Shown: positions 27,737-37,776, counted from the first letter of the stretch. The stretch: 64,000 bases of DNA from CBDHDN01 sp965261585 (GCA_965261585.1 CBDHDN010000053.1:44440-108439), one strand, 5' to 3'. Notes: generated by a model from the sequence alone, not told the origin. Numbers and translations: made by a program.

Positions 27737-28821
27737 CCTTTCACCGCTCCCAGCAAGATGCCCTTGGAGATAAAGCGCTGCAGGAGCAGGGCCATGGAAA
27801 TAACGGGGACGATCATGATGATGATGACCACGGACATCGTCCACCACAGGATGCCCTTCTCGCCGCCGTTCATGCCGGCGACGAGGATCGGCAGGGTCTG
27901 GGCGTTCGATGTCGAGAGAAACAGGGCCACCAGATACTCGTTCCACGACAGGATCAGCACCAGCAGCGTCGTCGCCGCGAACCCCGCCTTCGCCAGCGGA
28001 ATGACGATCTCGTAGAAGACCGTCAGCCGCGACGCGCCGTCCAGCTGGGCACTTTCCTCCAGGTCGATCGGGATCGACACGAAAAAGTCGTGCATCAGCC
28101 ACACGACGATCGGCAGATTGACGACAGTGTAGGTCAGGATGATCGCGATGTGCGTGTCGAGCAGGCGCACGCTCTGGAACATCATGTAGACCGGCACGAC
28201 CACGACGATCGGCGGCAGGATGCGTTGCGAGATCATCCAGAACAGGATGTCGCCATTACCCAGGCTGCGCTTGAAGTGACGCCCGAGCGCCCGGGCCAGC
28301 AGAATGAACAGCCCAATCCCGACGGCCACGGCGATCCGCAGGTCGATGCGCCAGACCCCGACGGCGACCGCCGTTGCGACCATGATCACGATGAACATCA
28401 TGATCGTGCCGAACTTCGGTTTGTACTCGATCCGGGCCAGGGCGTAGGCGGCCATGCTGCCGATCAGCACGCCCAGCGCGGTCGAGAAGAACGCAATGAT
28501 GACGGAGTTCTTGTACGGCTTGAATGTCTCGGCCAGGGGCGACTCCGCACTCGTGTCCAGCAGGTCGGCCCAGGCATGCAGGTTGGGCGTGAAGTCCACC
28601 CATGGCAGGTATGACGGCCCCTCGAACACGTCGATCGGCAGCTTCAGGGACGTGACGAGCAGCCGGTAGAACGGAAACAGCGCGAAGACCGACCACACGA
28701 TCAGCAGGCCGTAGACGACGATACTGCCGCCACGCGACATCTGGCCGATGTTGGTGGGCTCGAAGAAGCGTCGCAGCGTGCCGGCGCGGGGCCGCTGCAG
28801 GGTTGGTTGGATCGCCGTCAT
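27733..28821 (-). CDS. carbohydrate ABC transporter permease (MalG type) with extra membrane hairpin
   Basis: This 362-residue protein is longer than the usual 270-300. After the second conserved span (ALGVLIGSMAAYALARIEY) an insert of about 55 residues carries two more hydrophobic stretches (MMFIVIMVATAVAVGVW, AVAVGIGLFILLARALG). The common core then resumes at FWMISQRILPPIVVVVPVYM. EAA loop: EESAQLDGASRLTVFYEIVIP. It overlaps both neighbours by a few bases. Confidence 0.88.
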   Translation of the reverse strand: MTAIQPTLQRPRAGTLRRFFEPTNIGQMSRGGSIVVYGLLIVWSVFALFPFYRLLVTSLKLPIDVFEGPSYLPWVDFTPNLHAWADLLDTSAESPLAETFKPYKNSVIIAFFSTALGVLIGSMAAYALARIEYKPKFGTIMMFIVIMVATAVAVGVWRIDLRIAVAVGIGLFILLARALGRHFKRSLGNGDILFWMISQRILPPIVVVVPVYMMFQSVRLLDTHIAIILTYTVVNLPIVVWLMHDFFVSIPIDLEESAQLDGASRLTVFYEIVIPLAKAGFAATTLLVLILSWNEYLVALFLSTSNAQTLPILVAGMNGGEKGILWWTMSVVIIIMIVPVISMALLLQRFISKGILLGAVKG

Positions 28822-29993
28822 CCGTGCACGGCCCGCCGGCGCAAGACCACCAAATTAAAGTAGGACACGCACAGGACCACCGTCACGAACAGCAACAGGT
28901 ACGAGATGGCCGAGGACTGGGCCGGGTCCAGCGCGCGCCAAGCAAAGAACGAAGCGAGCGTCATGGATTCGGTCGCGGTGCCGGGGCCGCCGCCGGTCAT
29001 CATGTTGGGCAGGTCGACGAGCTTGAAGGCCTCGATGACCCGGATCAGCATTACCGTGGCGGCGACCGGCAAGATCTGCGGCCAGGTGATCTCGCGGAAG
29101 ATCTGCCAGCCGCTGGCTCCATCGGCATGACCCGCTTCGACCAGATCGCGCGACACGGTCTCCAGCGCCGCCAGCAGAATCACGAAGATGAAGGGAATCC
29201 ACTGCCAGGAATCGCCGATGATGATGAAGATGCGGGCGGTCCACGGGTTTACCGCCCAAGCGAAATCGCCGAGGCCGAACCACTGCCAGATCGGCGCGAA
29301 CGGGCCTTTCCCGGTGTCGGCCAACATGCGGAAGCTGAAACCGATGCCGATCGGCGTGACCATCATCGGCAGAAAGAAGACGATGCGGAAGAACGTCCGC
29401 CCGCGGATCGGCTGGGAACAGAGGAACGCCAGACCCAACCCGATCAGAAACTGAATGGTGCAGCCCACCACGACATAGAACAGCGTGACGCCAAGCGTGC
29501 CGATCTGGGTGCCGCTGAACAGCGTCGCCGCGAACATGAAGGCAATGCCGAACAGCACGCCGGCCGTGATCAGCCGGCCGATCAGCCCGACCGCGGTCAC
29601 GCCGCCACCGCGCAGGTACCGGCTCAACCACCAAATGAGCAGTGCGGCGGCGGCGATCGTGACGATCCAACCGAGTGCGCTGATCCCCTCGAAAGTCCCG
29701 AGGAAGTGCCACTGCTCAGAGCCGAACAACTGCTTATCGTAGTTGCGGGCGCCGACGTATTTGACGCTGTAGCCGCCGGCGCGCAGCCGGACCCGCGACA
29801 GTGAGAGAATGAACGTCGCGACGAGCGGAAAGATCGAGAAAATCAGGATCATGATCACGGCGGGCATGATGAAGAACTGCCGCGATTGCTGGTCGAACCA
29901 CTCGGCCAGCCGCCCACCGCGCGGCAACACGACGGCGGCGGCCGGGGTTTCCCCCGCCCGCCGCGTGCCGATAACGCCGTTCTGTATTGTCAC
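28818..29993 (-). CDS. carbohydrate ABC transporter permease (MalF type) with extra membrane hairpin
   Basis: This 391-residue protein has a first span (FIMPAVIMILIFSIFPLVAT) followed by a region of about 90 residues with two or three added spans (WIVTIAAAALLIWWLSRYL, LIGRLITAGVLFGIAFMFA). Then comes the standard permease core and the EAA loop EAGHADGASGWQIFREITWP. It begins 19 bases after the binding-protein gene. Confidence 0.88.
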   Translation of the reverse strand: MTIQNGVIGTRRAGETPAAAVVLPRGGRLAEWFDQQSRQFFIMPAVIMILIFSIFPLVATFILSLSRVRLRAGGYSVKYVGARNYDKQLFGSEQWHFLGTFEGISALGWIVTIAAAALLIWWLSRYLRGGGVTAVGLIGRLITAGVLFGIAFMFAATLFSGTQIGTLGVTLFYVVVGCTIQFLIGLGLAFLCSQPIRGRTFFRIVFFLPMMVTPIGIGFSFRMLADTGKGPFAPIWQWFGLGDFAWAVNPWTARIFIIIGDSWQWIPFIFVILLAALETVSRDLVEAGHADGASGWQIFREITWPQILPVAATVMLIRVIEAFKLVDLPNMMTGGGPGTATESMTLASFFAWRALDPAQSSAISYLLLFVTVVLCVSYFNLVVLRRRAVHG

Positions 29994-30012
29994 GGCTCTT
30001 TGTTAGGGCAGA

Positions 30013-31503
30013 TCAGTTCGTGATGCCGAGGGACGCGCGATAGAGGTCACGCTGCCGATCGCGGCCGAAGTCCTCGGTGATCTCCTCCCAACCATCAAAG
30101 ATGTTGTCCATCGCCTGCTCGGCCGTGCTCTCACCGGCCAGGAACCGTGCCATTTCGCGGTCCAGAACGATGCCCTGGTACTGCTGGGTACCCGGGATAC
30201 GCAGATCAGAAGCCATGTTCGGGCTGTTCAGGCTCTCGCCGATCGCACCCAGATAGTTCTCGGCCGCCTCCTTGCTGAAGCCGGCATCGACCCACGGCTG
30301 GATGTTCTCGAACTGCGAGATGCGATAGGGATTGTAGCCCGTCCAGCCCTGGGTCACGTCGAAGTTGGATTGCTCCGGCGCGTTCATATAGGACAGGAAA
30401 TCGTAGGCCGCCGCGATCACTTTGGGATCGGAGTTGGCGTTGATCGCACCGGACCAGCCGCCGAACGCGGCAAAAGGCGTGTGATTGACGCCGTTGGTCG
30501 CGTGCGGGCAGCGCTGTGCGTTGCAATCCACGAGCCGACCCGTCGCCCGGTCAAGCACCCGGCGCGAGCCCGGCAGGATCTTTGCGGCCACCAGACCGTC
30601 GATGCTCGACTGGGACTGGTCGATCGACAGCGGACCGATATCTCCCCACTCGATCAAGAGCGCGCAACGGCCGGTCAGAACGATCGGACGGGTGTCCGTG
30701 ACGTCCAGGTTCAGCTCGTCCGGCGGCCCGTACTTGCCGGTCTCCTTCAGAATCCGCAGGGCCTCGGCAAACGCCTCGTTCTTGACCAGGGGCTCCATCG
30801 TATCGGTGTCGAAGAAGATGCCTTCACCCGTACCCTGGGTCTGCAGATAGGCACCGGCGACCGACAGGATCAGCCAGAAGCTCTGCGCATTGCGCTTCTT
30901 GAACAGGCAGGAGCCGTAGTCGCCCTCGCCGTCGCCGTTCATGTCCTGACCATGCACCGCGGCGGCGACCTCGAGATAATCGTCCCAGGTGTCCGGTGGC
31001 TCGAGCCCGGCCGCCGCAAGCACGTCATGGCGGTAGTACATCATGTGGAAATCGCCATCGACCGTGATCAGATGGGTCTTGCCGTTGATCTTCTGATTGA
31101 ACTCGCGGAAGTAGGGCGCGATGTCGTTGACCTGCAGACCCGGGTCATTGGCGACGAAGTCGCTCAGATCGGCGAGCAGATCGCTGTCCGCGAGCTCGAC
31201 CGCCCAGCCCGACGCGAACACGCCGACGTCGATGGAGTTCGTGCCGGTCGCCCAGTCGGTCAGCAGCTTCTGGAACAGATCGGCAAACGGCACCGTCGCC
31301 ACGTTGACCGTCGCGCCGGTCGCCGCCTTGAACTCCTCACCACGTTGCTCCAGCCGCCCGGCGATGACGGGGCCCGGGCGCGTGAGCAGGTTGATAGTGA
31401 CGCCTTCATGCTTCATCTGGGCACTCACCGGCGCCAGCAAACTTGCGCCGGCCAGTGCGGTGGCGCCTAGAATCGCTGTGATCAGCGGTTGTTGCAGTCT
31501 CAT
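30013..31503 (-). CDS. carbohydrate ABC transporter substrate-binding protein (second, operon-encoded)
   Basis: This 496-residue protein starts at ATG 31503 with signal peptide MRLQQPLITAILGATALAGA. It contains a DxNxDGxGD loop (DMNGDGEGDYGS) resembling an EF-hand calcium site, unusual but known in sugar-binding proteins. A Cys pair in VDCNAQRCPHATNG may form a disulfide. First gene of the operon (binding protein, two permeases, ATPase). Ligand probably a sugar or polyol. Confidence 0.88.
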   Translation of the reverse strand: MRLQQPLITAILGATALAGASLLAPVSAQMKHEGVTINLLTRPGPVIAGRLEQRGEEFKAATGATVNVATVPFADLFQKLLTDWATGTNSIDVGVFASGWAVELADSDLLADLSDFVANDPGLQVNDIAPYFREFNQKINGKTHLITVDGDFHMMYYRHDVLAAAGLEPPDTWDDYLEVAAAVHGQDMNGDGEGDYGSCLFKKRNAQSFWLILSVAGAYLQTQGTGEGIFFDTDTMEPLVKNEAFAEALRILKETGKYGPPDELNLDVTDTRPIVLTGRCALLIEWGDIGPLSIDQSQSSIDGLVAAKILPGSRRVLDRATGRLVDCNAQRCPHATNGVNHTPFAAFGGWSGAINANSDPKVIAAAYDFLSYMNAPEQSNFDVTQGWTGYNPYRISQFENIQPWVDAGFSKEAAENYLGAIGESLNSPNMASDLRIPGTQQYQGIVLDREMARFLAGESTAEQAMDNIFDGWEEITEDFGRDRQRDLYRASLGITN

Positions 31504-31697
31504 GTGGGTTCCTCCCGTTGCGTATCTGCGTTGTTTTTGATCGACAAAAGACACTTGGCCACCGGCATAGAGTCGAGAGTTCGTCTGTTGTTCAAACTCG
31601 CGTCAGGCGTTGGCATGAGAATTGACGCGGGATCTTCGTTCGGCGCAGCCCAGGCCGGCGCGCCACGGCTTGATGCCCTCCCGTTTTCCCACTTAAC

Positions 31698-33337
31698 CCG
31701 CATTACCCAGATGATCATGTAATTTGACGACACCGCACCCGGATTCTGCTATAAGAATCATACAGTTGGAGCAGATATGGATCAGCGGATATGGCACACC
31801 CGATGGGTGAATCGAAACAGGGGTGCCTTCGGGTCGATTTTGACCGTCGACTCAAGCTTGAGTTCCACGGGTCCAAGGTCACTACTGACGCCGGTTTGCT
31901 CGCCTATCGAGAGCTTGATGCCTCCGTTGAACTTACTGAGATGGTTGGCGATGTTCTTGCCGACAGTCGTACCGGCATGAATGGGCGGCATGGCATGGTC
32001 GGCCAGTTCCGCCAGTCCGTTTTCGGACGCCTTGGCGGCTACGACGACGTGAACGATGCCGACCGGCTCAGCCTCGACCCGGTCATGCGGTGGATCGTCG
32101 GCGGCCATGCCGTCACTAAACAGGCGGCCTCGAGCAGTCAGATGGGGCGCTTCGAGACGGAGGTTCTGGCCACCGAGGAAAACCTCGCCGCGCTTGGTGA
32201 TCTTTCCGGCCGATGGATCGACCGCGTTCATGACCGTTGCCCGCCGAAGAAGATCATTCTCGACATGGACAGCAGCGTCAGCCCAACCCACGGTGCTCAG
32301 GAAGGCTCGACCTACAACGGGCACTTCGGTTGCACCTGCTATCATCCCCTGTTCCTGTTCAACCAGTTCGGCGATTTGGAACGGTGCGCCCTGCGTCCCG
32401 GCAACGTTCACAGCGCCGATGGCTGGCGCAAGGTGCTGGAGCCGGTAGTGGCACGCTACAAGGAAAGGGATTTGCGTCGGTATTTCCGGGGCGATGCGGC
32501 TTTCGCCTCACCGGACATCTATAAGTTTCTGGAAGACGAGGGCTTCCTGTACGCGATCCGTTTGCCGAAGAACCAAGTTCTTCTGGAAAGCATCTGCCAT
32601 CTGCTCACGCGACCCGTTGGCCGTCCGCCAAACCATGTGCGGCGCCATTACGCCGGCTTCAGCTATCGGGCCAAAAGCTGGGATAAGGCCCGCCGCGTCG
32701 TCGCCAAGGTGGAGTGGCACCCCAGCGAGCTGTTTCCCCGGGTCGGGTTCATCGTCACCAACCTGTCGCGACCGGCCGAGCGGGTGACATTGTTCTACAA
32801 TCAGCGGGGCAAAGCGGAGCAATGCATCAAGGAAGGCAAGAACGCGATCAAATGGACGAGGCTGTCGTGTCGCAGGTTCCGCGATAACGCCGTCCGGCTG
32901 CAGCTTCACGCCCTGGCCTACAATCTCGCCAACTTCATGCGGACGCTGGCTTTGCCGAAGGAGGTTGAGTACTGGTCGCTGACCACGCTGCGGGAGAAGT
33001 TGGTAAAGATCGGTGCCAAGGTGGTCAGCCATGGCCGCTACGTCACGTTCCAATTGGCCGAGGTGGCGGTGCCGAGGGAACTGTTCCGGAAAATCTTGAG
33101 CCTGATTGATGATCTGCGACCAAGACCCGCCCCGGCGTAGGCCGGGGAAATCGACGGCGAGGTGAAAACGACAGGAGGGGTGTGTCTGAATGGCGGCAAA
33201 TCTGGCCAAATGCCTTCCAACCGAGGGCTGATCTCCAAAATCAGGCCATCGGATGGCTGCAAAGGGAATACAGTTCCCTCGACGGTGGTACGGGGGTATG
33301 ATCTCCGCAATCCTGGAGGTCATCTGGGTAATGTCGG
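31698..33337 (+). mobile_element. IS1380-family insertion sequence
   Basis: The ends share an inverted repeat CCGCATTACCCAGATGA at 31698 and the complement of CCGACATTACCCAGATGA at 33337, enclosing one transposase gene. The right end lies exactly against a loose end of miniature repeat family B (33338-33354), implying insertion into or beside such a repeat. Boundaries are accurate to a few bases. Confidence 0.82.
31791..33140 (+). CDS. IS1380-family transposase
   Basis: This 449-residue DDE transposase has TTDAGLLAYRELD near the start, the first Asp in IILDMDSSVSPTHG, then STYNGHFGCTCYHPLFLF, the second Asp in RRYFRGDAAFASP, and the Glu region in FYNQRGKAEQCIKEGK. The order and spacing fit a full-length IS1380 transposase. 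Confidence 0.92.
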   Translation: MAHPMGESKQGCLRVDFDRRLKLEFHGSKVTTDAGLLAYRELDASVELTEMVGDVLADSRTGMNGRHGMVGQFRQSVFGRLGGYDDVNDADRLSLDPVMRWIVGGHAVTKQAASSSQMGRFETEVLATEENLAALGDLSGRWIDRVHDRCPPKKIILDMDSSVSPTHGAQEGSTYNGHFGCTCYHPLFLFNQFGDLERCALRPGNVHSADGWRKVLEPVVARYKERDLRRYFRGDAAFASPDIYKFLEDEGFLYAIRLPKNQVLLESICHLLTRPVGRPPNHVRRHYAGFSYRAKSWDKARRVVAKVEWHPSELFPRVGFIVTNLSRPAERVTLFYNQRGKAEQCIKEGKNAIKWTRLSCRRFRDNAVRLQLHALAYNLANFMRTLALPKEVEYWSLTTLREKLVKIGAKVVSHGRYVTFQLAEVAVPRELFRKILSLIDDLRPRPAPA

Positions 33338-33354
33338 CTGAGTCGGTGCACTAG
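33338..33354 (-). repeat. single end of miniature repeat family B
   Basis: Seventeen bases are the exact complement of the left end of the element at 41773-41881 (CTAGTGCACCGACTCAG). The rest of this copy is absent, presumably lost when IS1380 inserted. Its CTAG supplies the TAG stop of the neighbouring DUF4170 gene. Confidence 0.75.
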
Positions 33355-33545
33355 CCCCTGGTCTCCTGCGCCACGGTGAAGCGGGCGTGGCACAGGCTCG
33401 AGGTCTCGGCTGCGAGGCGGCGCCACACGGCGAGCGCGCTGTCGCGGCTGGCGAAGGGACCGGCGATGCGCTCGGTCCCGACAACTAGCGTCTCGAAGCT
33501 GGTGTCCGTGTATTCCCCGCCGATGATCCAATAACGCGTACTCAT
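33351..33545 (-). CDS. DUF4170 family protein
   Basis: This 64-residue protein, MSTRYWIIGGEYTDTSFETL followed by GPFASRDSALAVWRRLAAET, matches the alphaproteobacterial DUF4170 family. Its TAG stop lies in the end of a miniature repeat, so the natural C-terminus may have been altered by a few residues. Function unknown. Confidence 0.85.
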   Translation of the reverse strand: MSTRYWIIGGEYTDTSFETLVVGTERIAGPFASRDSALAVWRRLAAETSSLCHARFTVAQETRG

Positions 33546-33595
33546 AACACGCCCTTTCCTGGCGGCGCCTCCCCCGGCACCGCTCCCTTTTTCGT

Positions 33596-33917
<322 letters not shown>

Positions 33918-33947
33918 TAACTAGGGGCAACCTCTGAGGATCGGACC

Positions 33948-35609
33948 ATGGCGAGGCTGGACAATCAGACTGAGCTGAAGCAGGCGGCAACCGAGCAGCA
34001 ATTCTCGCAGGAGGCGGGGCTCAGTACGGCGCGGCTGCCCGACTACTCGGCGTACACCAGCCGGCCGCCGCTATTGTTGACCGACGCCCAGATCCAGACG
34101 TTCCTCATGCAAGGCTGTCTGCAGCTGCAGCCGACGCTGCCGGCGGACTGTCACGACCGGGTCTATCAGGGCATCGATGCCGTCATCGGCGACGGCAGGG
34201 CGACCGACAATCCGGGTAACAACTTCCTGCCGCTGGTGCCCCAGATGGGGGTGGTGTTCGACGACCCGGTGATCCGCGGTGCGCTGCTTAGCCTTCTGGG
34301 CCCCGACTACATGCTGCACCCGCACCGGTTCTGCCATGACAATGTGCCCGGCAGCGGCCGCCAAGCCTGGCACCACGACACCTATTGGGGCTATCTGCGC
34401 AAGGTGCGCAACCACCACCCCTGGTGGGTGATGATGATGTACATGCCCCAGGACACGCCGTTGGAGCGCGGCCCGACCGGCGTGCTGCCCGGCAGCCAGC
34501 ACCTGCACAAGCGCTTCGAGGACGCCAACGACTTCGAGCTCGCCAATGCCGGGCCGGCTGGCACGTGCATGCTGATCCACTACGACATCTGGCACCACAA
34601 GCTGGAGAACCTCACGGCGCTCAGCCGCTATATGATCAAGTTCGAGTTCGTCCGGCGGACCCGTCCGGGGGCGCCGACCTGGGACTTCCGCGACCCCGCC
34701 TGGCACCGGCCCGACGGTCGTGTGCACTACGGCCTCGACCCGGTCTGGCGGCACAACTGGCAATGGCTCACCGGCCAGCCGGCCGGGTTCGAGACGGCCG
34801 CTGCGGCAGAGGTCGGACGCCTCGCCCGCCAGCTGGCGACCGCTGATGACGCCGCCCGCGCCGCCGCGGCGGAGCGGCTCGGCGCGCTCGGGCCCGGCGC
34901 GGCCGCGGCCCTGGACGCGCTCGAGGCCGCGGTCGCGGACGGCCACGAGCCGGTCTCGCTCAACGCGGCCCATGCCCTGGCAGCGCTCGGCGAAGCCGGC
35001 GTGGCGGCGCTGCACCGGGCGTTACGGCGCCACGATGGGGTGAACGACGCCGACGGGCGTCTGTTCTTCGACGAGGGGCAGGAGTGGCACATCGGCCACG
35101 CCGTGCGCAGTGCCGCCCACGGCCTGATCGCCGCCGGTGCGGCGGCCGTGCCGGGCCTACTCGCACTGGCCGGGGACGGTGACGAGCTCGGTCTTCGCTA
35201 CGCTGCGTTCGCCCTGGGTGAGATCGTGGACGACACGCCGGCCGTGCAGGCCTGCCTGGTGCGGCTGACCGGCGATGCCAACACCCATGTGCGGGTCAGC
35301 GCGATCGAAGCGCTCGGCCTCAAGGCGGCGGACGACACGACCGTTGCGGCGTTGTGCCGAATCCTGGTGAAGGAGCCCGACGACGAGTCGCGCTCGAACG
35401 CCGCCCTGGCGCTGTGGCGCATCGGGGCGGCGGCCGCCGACGCGGTGCCCGCGCTCGCGGCGGCGCTCCACGACGGCGACCGCTATGTCCAGAGCTACGC
35501 GCTGGAGGCGCTCGAGCGCATCGCCACGCCGGACGCGCTGGCCGTGCTCCTGCCGCACCTCAGGACCGCCCGCTGGTGCCCGATCACGAACCCTGGCAGC
35601 ATGTTCTAG
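33948..35609 (+). CDS. PhyH-type Fe/2OG dioxygenase fused to HEAT repeats
   Basis: This 553-residue protein has a phytanoyl-CoA dioxygenase-like domain at residues about 40-290: the iron ligands are the HxD in QAWHHDTYWGY and the distal His in HYDIWHHKLEN; the Arg that binds 2-oxoglutarate is likely in LSRYMIKFEF. Residues about 295-545 are four to six HEAT-type helical repeats (AAERLGALGPGAAAALDALE, YAAFALGEIVDDTPAVQACL, ALWRIGAAAADAVPALAAAL). The pairing suggests a protein or large partner docks on the HEAT part. The TAG stop lies in a miniature repeat. Confidence 0.85.
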   Translation: MARLDNQTELKQAATEQQFSQEAGLSTARLPDYSAYTSRPPLLLTDAQIQTFLMQGCLQLQPTLPADCHDRVYQGIDAVIGDGRATDNPGNNFLPLVPQMGVVFDDPVIRGALLSLLGPDYMLHPHRFCHDNVPGSGRQAWHHDTYWGYLRKVRNHHPWWVMMMYMPQDTPLERGPTGVLPGSQHLHKRFEDANDFELANAGPAGTCMLIHYDIWHHKLENLTALSRYMIKFEFVRRTRPGAPTWDFRDPAWHRPDGRVHYGLDPVWRHNWQWLTGQPAGFETAAAAEVGRLARQLATADDAARAAAAERLGALGPGAAAALDALEAAVADGHEPVSLNAAHALAALGEAGVAALHRALRRHDGVNDADGRLFFDEGQEWHIGHAVRSAAHGLIAAGAAAVPGLLALAGDGDELGLRYAAFALGEIVDDTPAVQACLVRLTGDANTHVRVSAIEALGLKAADDTTVAALCRILVKEPDDESRSNAALALWRIGAAAADAVPALAAALHDGDRYVQSYALEALERIATPDALAVLLPHLRTARWCPITNPGSMF

Positions 35610-35723
35610 TGGTCTGTCCTGACGCTTGGGGACCCGAGCGTCGGGTGAATCAGCCCACAGATTTAAGGGACGGGTGGTTCGGTTCAGCTGACGTATGGGA
35701 ATCATCCGGCAGCGCGAACCACC
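35607..35723 (-). repeat. double-hairpin miniature repeat, family A, copy 2
   Basis: About 117 bp; its reverse complement aligns with 16201-16315 across both hairpins (GGTGGTTCG...CGAACCACC outer dyad, then CTGTGGGCTGATTCACC, then the CTGACGCTTGG dyad). It begins at the TAG stop of the PhyH-HEAT gene within CTAG. Confidence 0.8.
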
Positions 35724-35834
35724 CGCCGGCCTCGGCGACCGCGGCAGCGGCCGCCACGGGCCTTGGTTAACGGACGGTTATGCAATTCGCCCTAGCTTCC
35801 AACGGGTCGTCGCCAACCAGTCCGATTTCGACAC

Positions 35835-36158
35835 ATGCAAAAGCGCCGCAAGCGGGGGCTCTTCGGCAAGCGCGATCAGCGCCGGCACGCGCGCAACCGC
35901 ACCCGGCCGCTCGAGGTCTGGTTCGGCGACCAGCGCTACTACACGCTCGACTGGTCGCGCAGCGGCTTGTGCATCAGTACGCCACGGGCCAGGATCCAAC
36001 GCGGCGACTTGGTGACCGGATACATCGGCCACATGCCCGCCGCGCGGCTCGGCCGCTTCGCCGCCGTGGTCGCACGGGTGGCCGACAACGGTGATGTGGG
36101 GCTGCGCTTCCTGCGCTGTGCGCCACCCGCGCTCCTGCGACCGGGGCTTGCCTTCTAG
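35835..36158 (+). CDS. PilZ-domain protein (c-di-GMP binding)
   Basis: This 107-residue protein carries both PilZ signatures: RDQRRHARNR (RxxxR) near residue 15 and DWSRSGLCI (DxSxxG) near residue 40. An isolated PilZ domain like this typically acts as a small c-di-GMP-responsive adaptor. The TAG stop again lies in the end of a family A repeat. Confidence 0.85.
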   Translation: MQKRRKRGLFGKRDQRRHARNRTRPLEVWFGDQRYYTLDWSRSGLCISTPRARIQRGDLVTGYIGHMPAARLGRFAAVVARVADNGDVGLRFLRCAPPALLRPGLAF

Positions 36159-36178
36159 TGGTCTGATCCTGACGCTCG
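36156..36178 (+). repeat. partial miniature repeat, family A, copy 3
   Basis: TAGTGGTCTGATCCTGACGC matches the end of copies 1 and 2, then the similarity stops and a GC-rich hairpin-prone stretch follows. Only one terminus is left. Confidence 0.6.
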
Positions 36179-36427
36179 CCGCAGCGGGCGGCGGACGCCG
36201 CAACGGCGGCGTTTTCGCCGTCCGTGCCGGCCGGTCGCTGGCCGATGTTTCTGCTTGAAGCCCCGTCGGCCCAGCCGTTATACGTTGGCGGCGGGCAGCA
36301 CTCGTCTCTGCGTCACCTCGTCATGCCGCAACGCGGCTGGCATGGAGCTTTGAGTTGTGATGCTCGAAAACACGTCGCCCGTACACGGGCGGGGGGCGTA
36401 CCGACTGGACGACTGGAGCATCACGAC

Positions 36428-36637
36428 ATGGCGACCGGAAAGGTTAAGTGGTTCAACCCTGACAAGGGTTTTGGGTTTATCGAGCCCGAGGACGGCTCGA
36501 AGGACGTGTTTGTGCATATCTCGGCGGTTGAACGCGCCGGTTTCCGAACACTGTCGGAGGGTCAGCGGGTCGAGTACGAATTGGTTCCCGGCCGTGACGG
36601 CCGCACGGCTGCCGACAACCTCGTAGTCAGCGACTAG
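36428..36637 (+). CDS. cspA: cold-shock protein, CspA family
   Basis: This 69-residue single-OB-fold RNA/DNA-binding protein has RNP1 KGFGFIEPED and RNP2 VFVHISAVER. ATG 36428 gives the canonical MATGKVKWFN start. A long stretch upstream (36179-36427) without a gene fits the long 5' leader usual for csp mRNAs. Confidence 0.93.
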   Translation: MATGKVKWFNPDKGFGFIEPEDGSKDVFVHISAVERAGFRTLSEGQRVEYELVPGRDGRTAADNLVVSD

Positions 36638-36984
36638 CGGGCAAATTCCACCGGTAGACGATACCGGCAGCGCAGGCAGCTGCGTTTCGGCCGTCCGTGC
36701 CAAAGGATTGGCGGCACGGCGCCGCCGACGCCCGGGTATGCTTGCCCGCAAAGGCTTCGCCGGTGGCGCCCCCCTCGATCATGACAATCGGACCTGTCAA
36801 CGGCGGAGCGATATGGGACCGCGGTGGCGGTGTAAAAAGGGACCACTCGGTGCTGGGGGTTTGTCCCCGTAGTCCACGGGAGGGCCCCGCGCGCGCCGCG
36901 GCGTGCCCCTCACCTGGCTGACGCGGCGGCGCGCGTGGGAGGGGCCTGTGAACCCACGGGGGCAAGCCGGGTCTGGGTGTTGGG

Positions 36985-37776
36985 TCAGCCGGCAGCCGTT
37001 TTTTGACGGTTGCGGCTCTGGTTGAGCCGATGGCTCTCGCCATTCCTCTCGAGGATATGGACGTGGTGGGTGAGCCGGTCGAGCAGCGCGCCGGTGAGTC
37101 GCTCGGAGCCGAACACCTCGGTCCATTCATCGAACGGCGGGTTCGAGGTCACCAGGGTCGAGCCGCGCTCGTAGCGTTGGCTGAACACCTCGAACAACAG
37201 CTCGGCGCCGGTCTTGGAGAGCGGCACGAAGCCGAGCTCATCGATGATCAGGAGCCTGTATTTGGCCAGCTGCCTCTGGAGGCGCAGCAGGCGTTTCTCG
37301 TCACGCGCCTCCATCAGCTCGTGGACCAGGGCAGCGGCGGTGGTGAAGCCGACGGACAGCCCCCTCTGGCAAGCGGCCAGGCCGAGACCGAGGGCGATGT
37401 GGGTCTTGCCGGTGCCGCTGTTGCCGAGCGCGATGACGTTCTCGTGGCGGTCGATGTGCTCGCAGCGGGCTAGCTCGAGGACCAGCATCTTGTTGAGCGA
37501 AGCGATGACCTTGAAGTCGAAGGCATCCAGGCTCTTGACCACGGGGAAGCGCGCCGCCTTGATGCGCAGCTCGATCATGCGGCGCTCGCGGTCGATCAGC
37601 TCCAGCTCGGCCAGACGCAGCAGATAGCGGGCATGGTCAACGCCTTCCGAGGCGCACTGCCGGGCGAGCTTGTCGTATTCGCGCAGGAACGTCGGCAGCT
37701 TCAGCGTCTTGAGGTGGTGGGTCAGCAGGACCCTTGAGTCGGGGCCCGAAGGCAGGCTCTGCGGCGCATCGCTCAT
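36985..37776 (-). CDS. istB: IS21 helper ATPase IstB
   Basis: This 263-residue AAA+ protein (ATG 37776) has Walker A GNSGTGKTHIALGL, Walker B LLIIDELGFVPL, sensor LVTSNPPFDEW and Arg finger region RLTGALLDRLTHH. It selects the target and activates IstA. Upstream it overlaps the istA stop. Confidence 0.9.
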   Translation of the reverse strand: MSDAPQSLPSGPDSRVLLTHHLKTLKLPTFLREYDKLARQCASEGVDHARYLLRLAELELIDRERRMIELRIKAARFPVVKSLDAFDFKVIASLNKMLVLELARCEHIDRHENVIALGNSGTGKTHIALGLGLAACQRGLSVGFTTAAALVHELMEARDEKRLLRLQRQLAKYRLLIIDELGFVPLSKTGAELLFEVFSQRYERGSTLVTSNPPFDEWTEVFGSERLTGALLDRLTHHVHILERNGESHRLNQSRNRQKTAAG

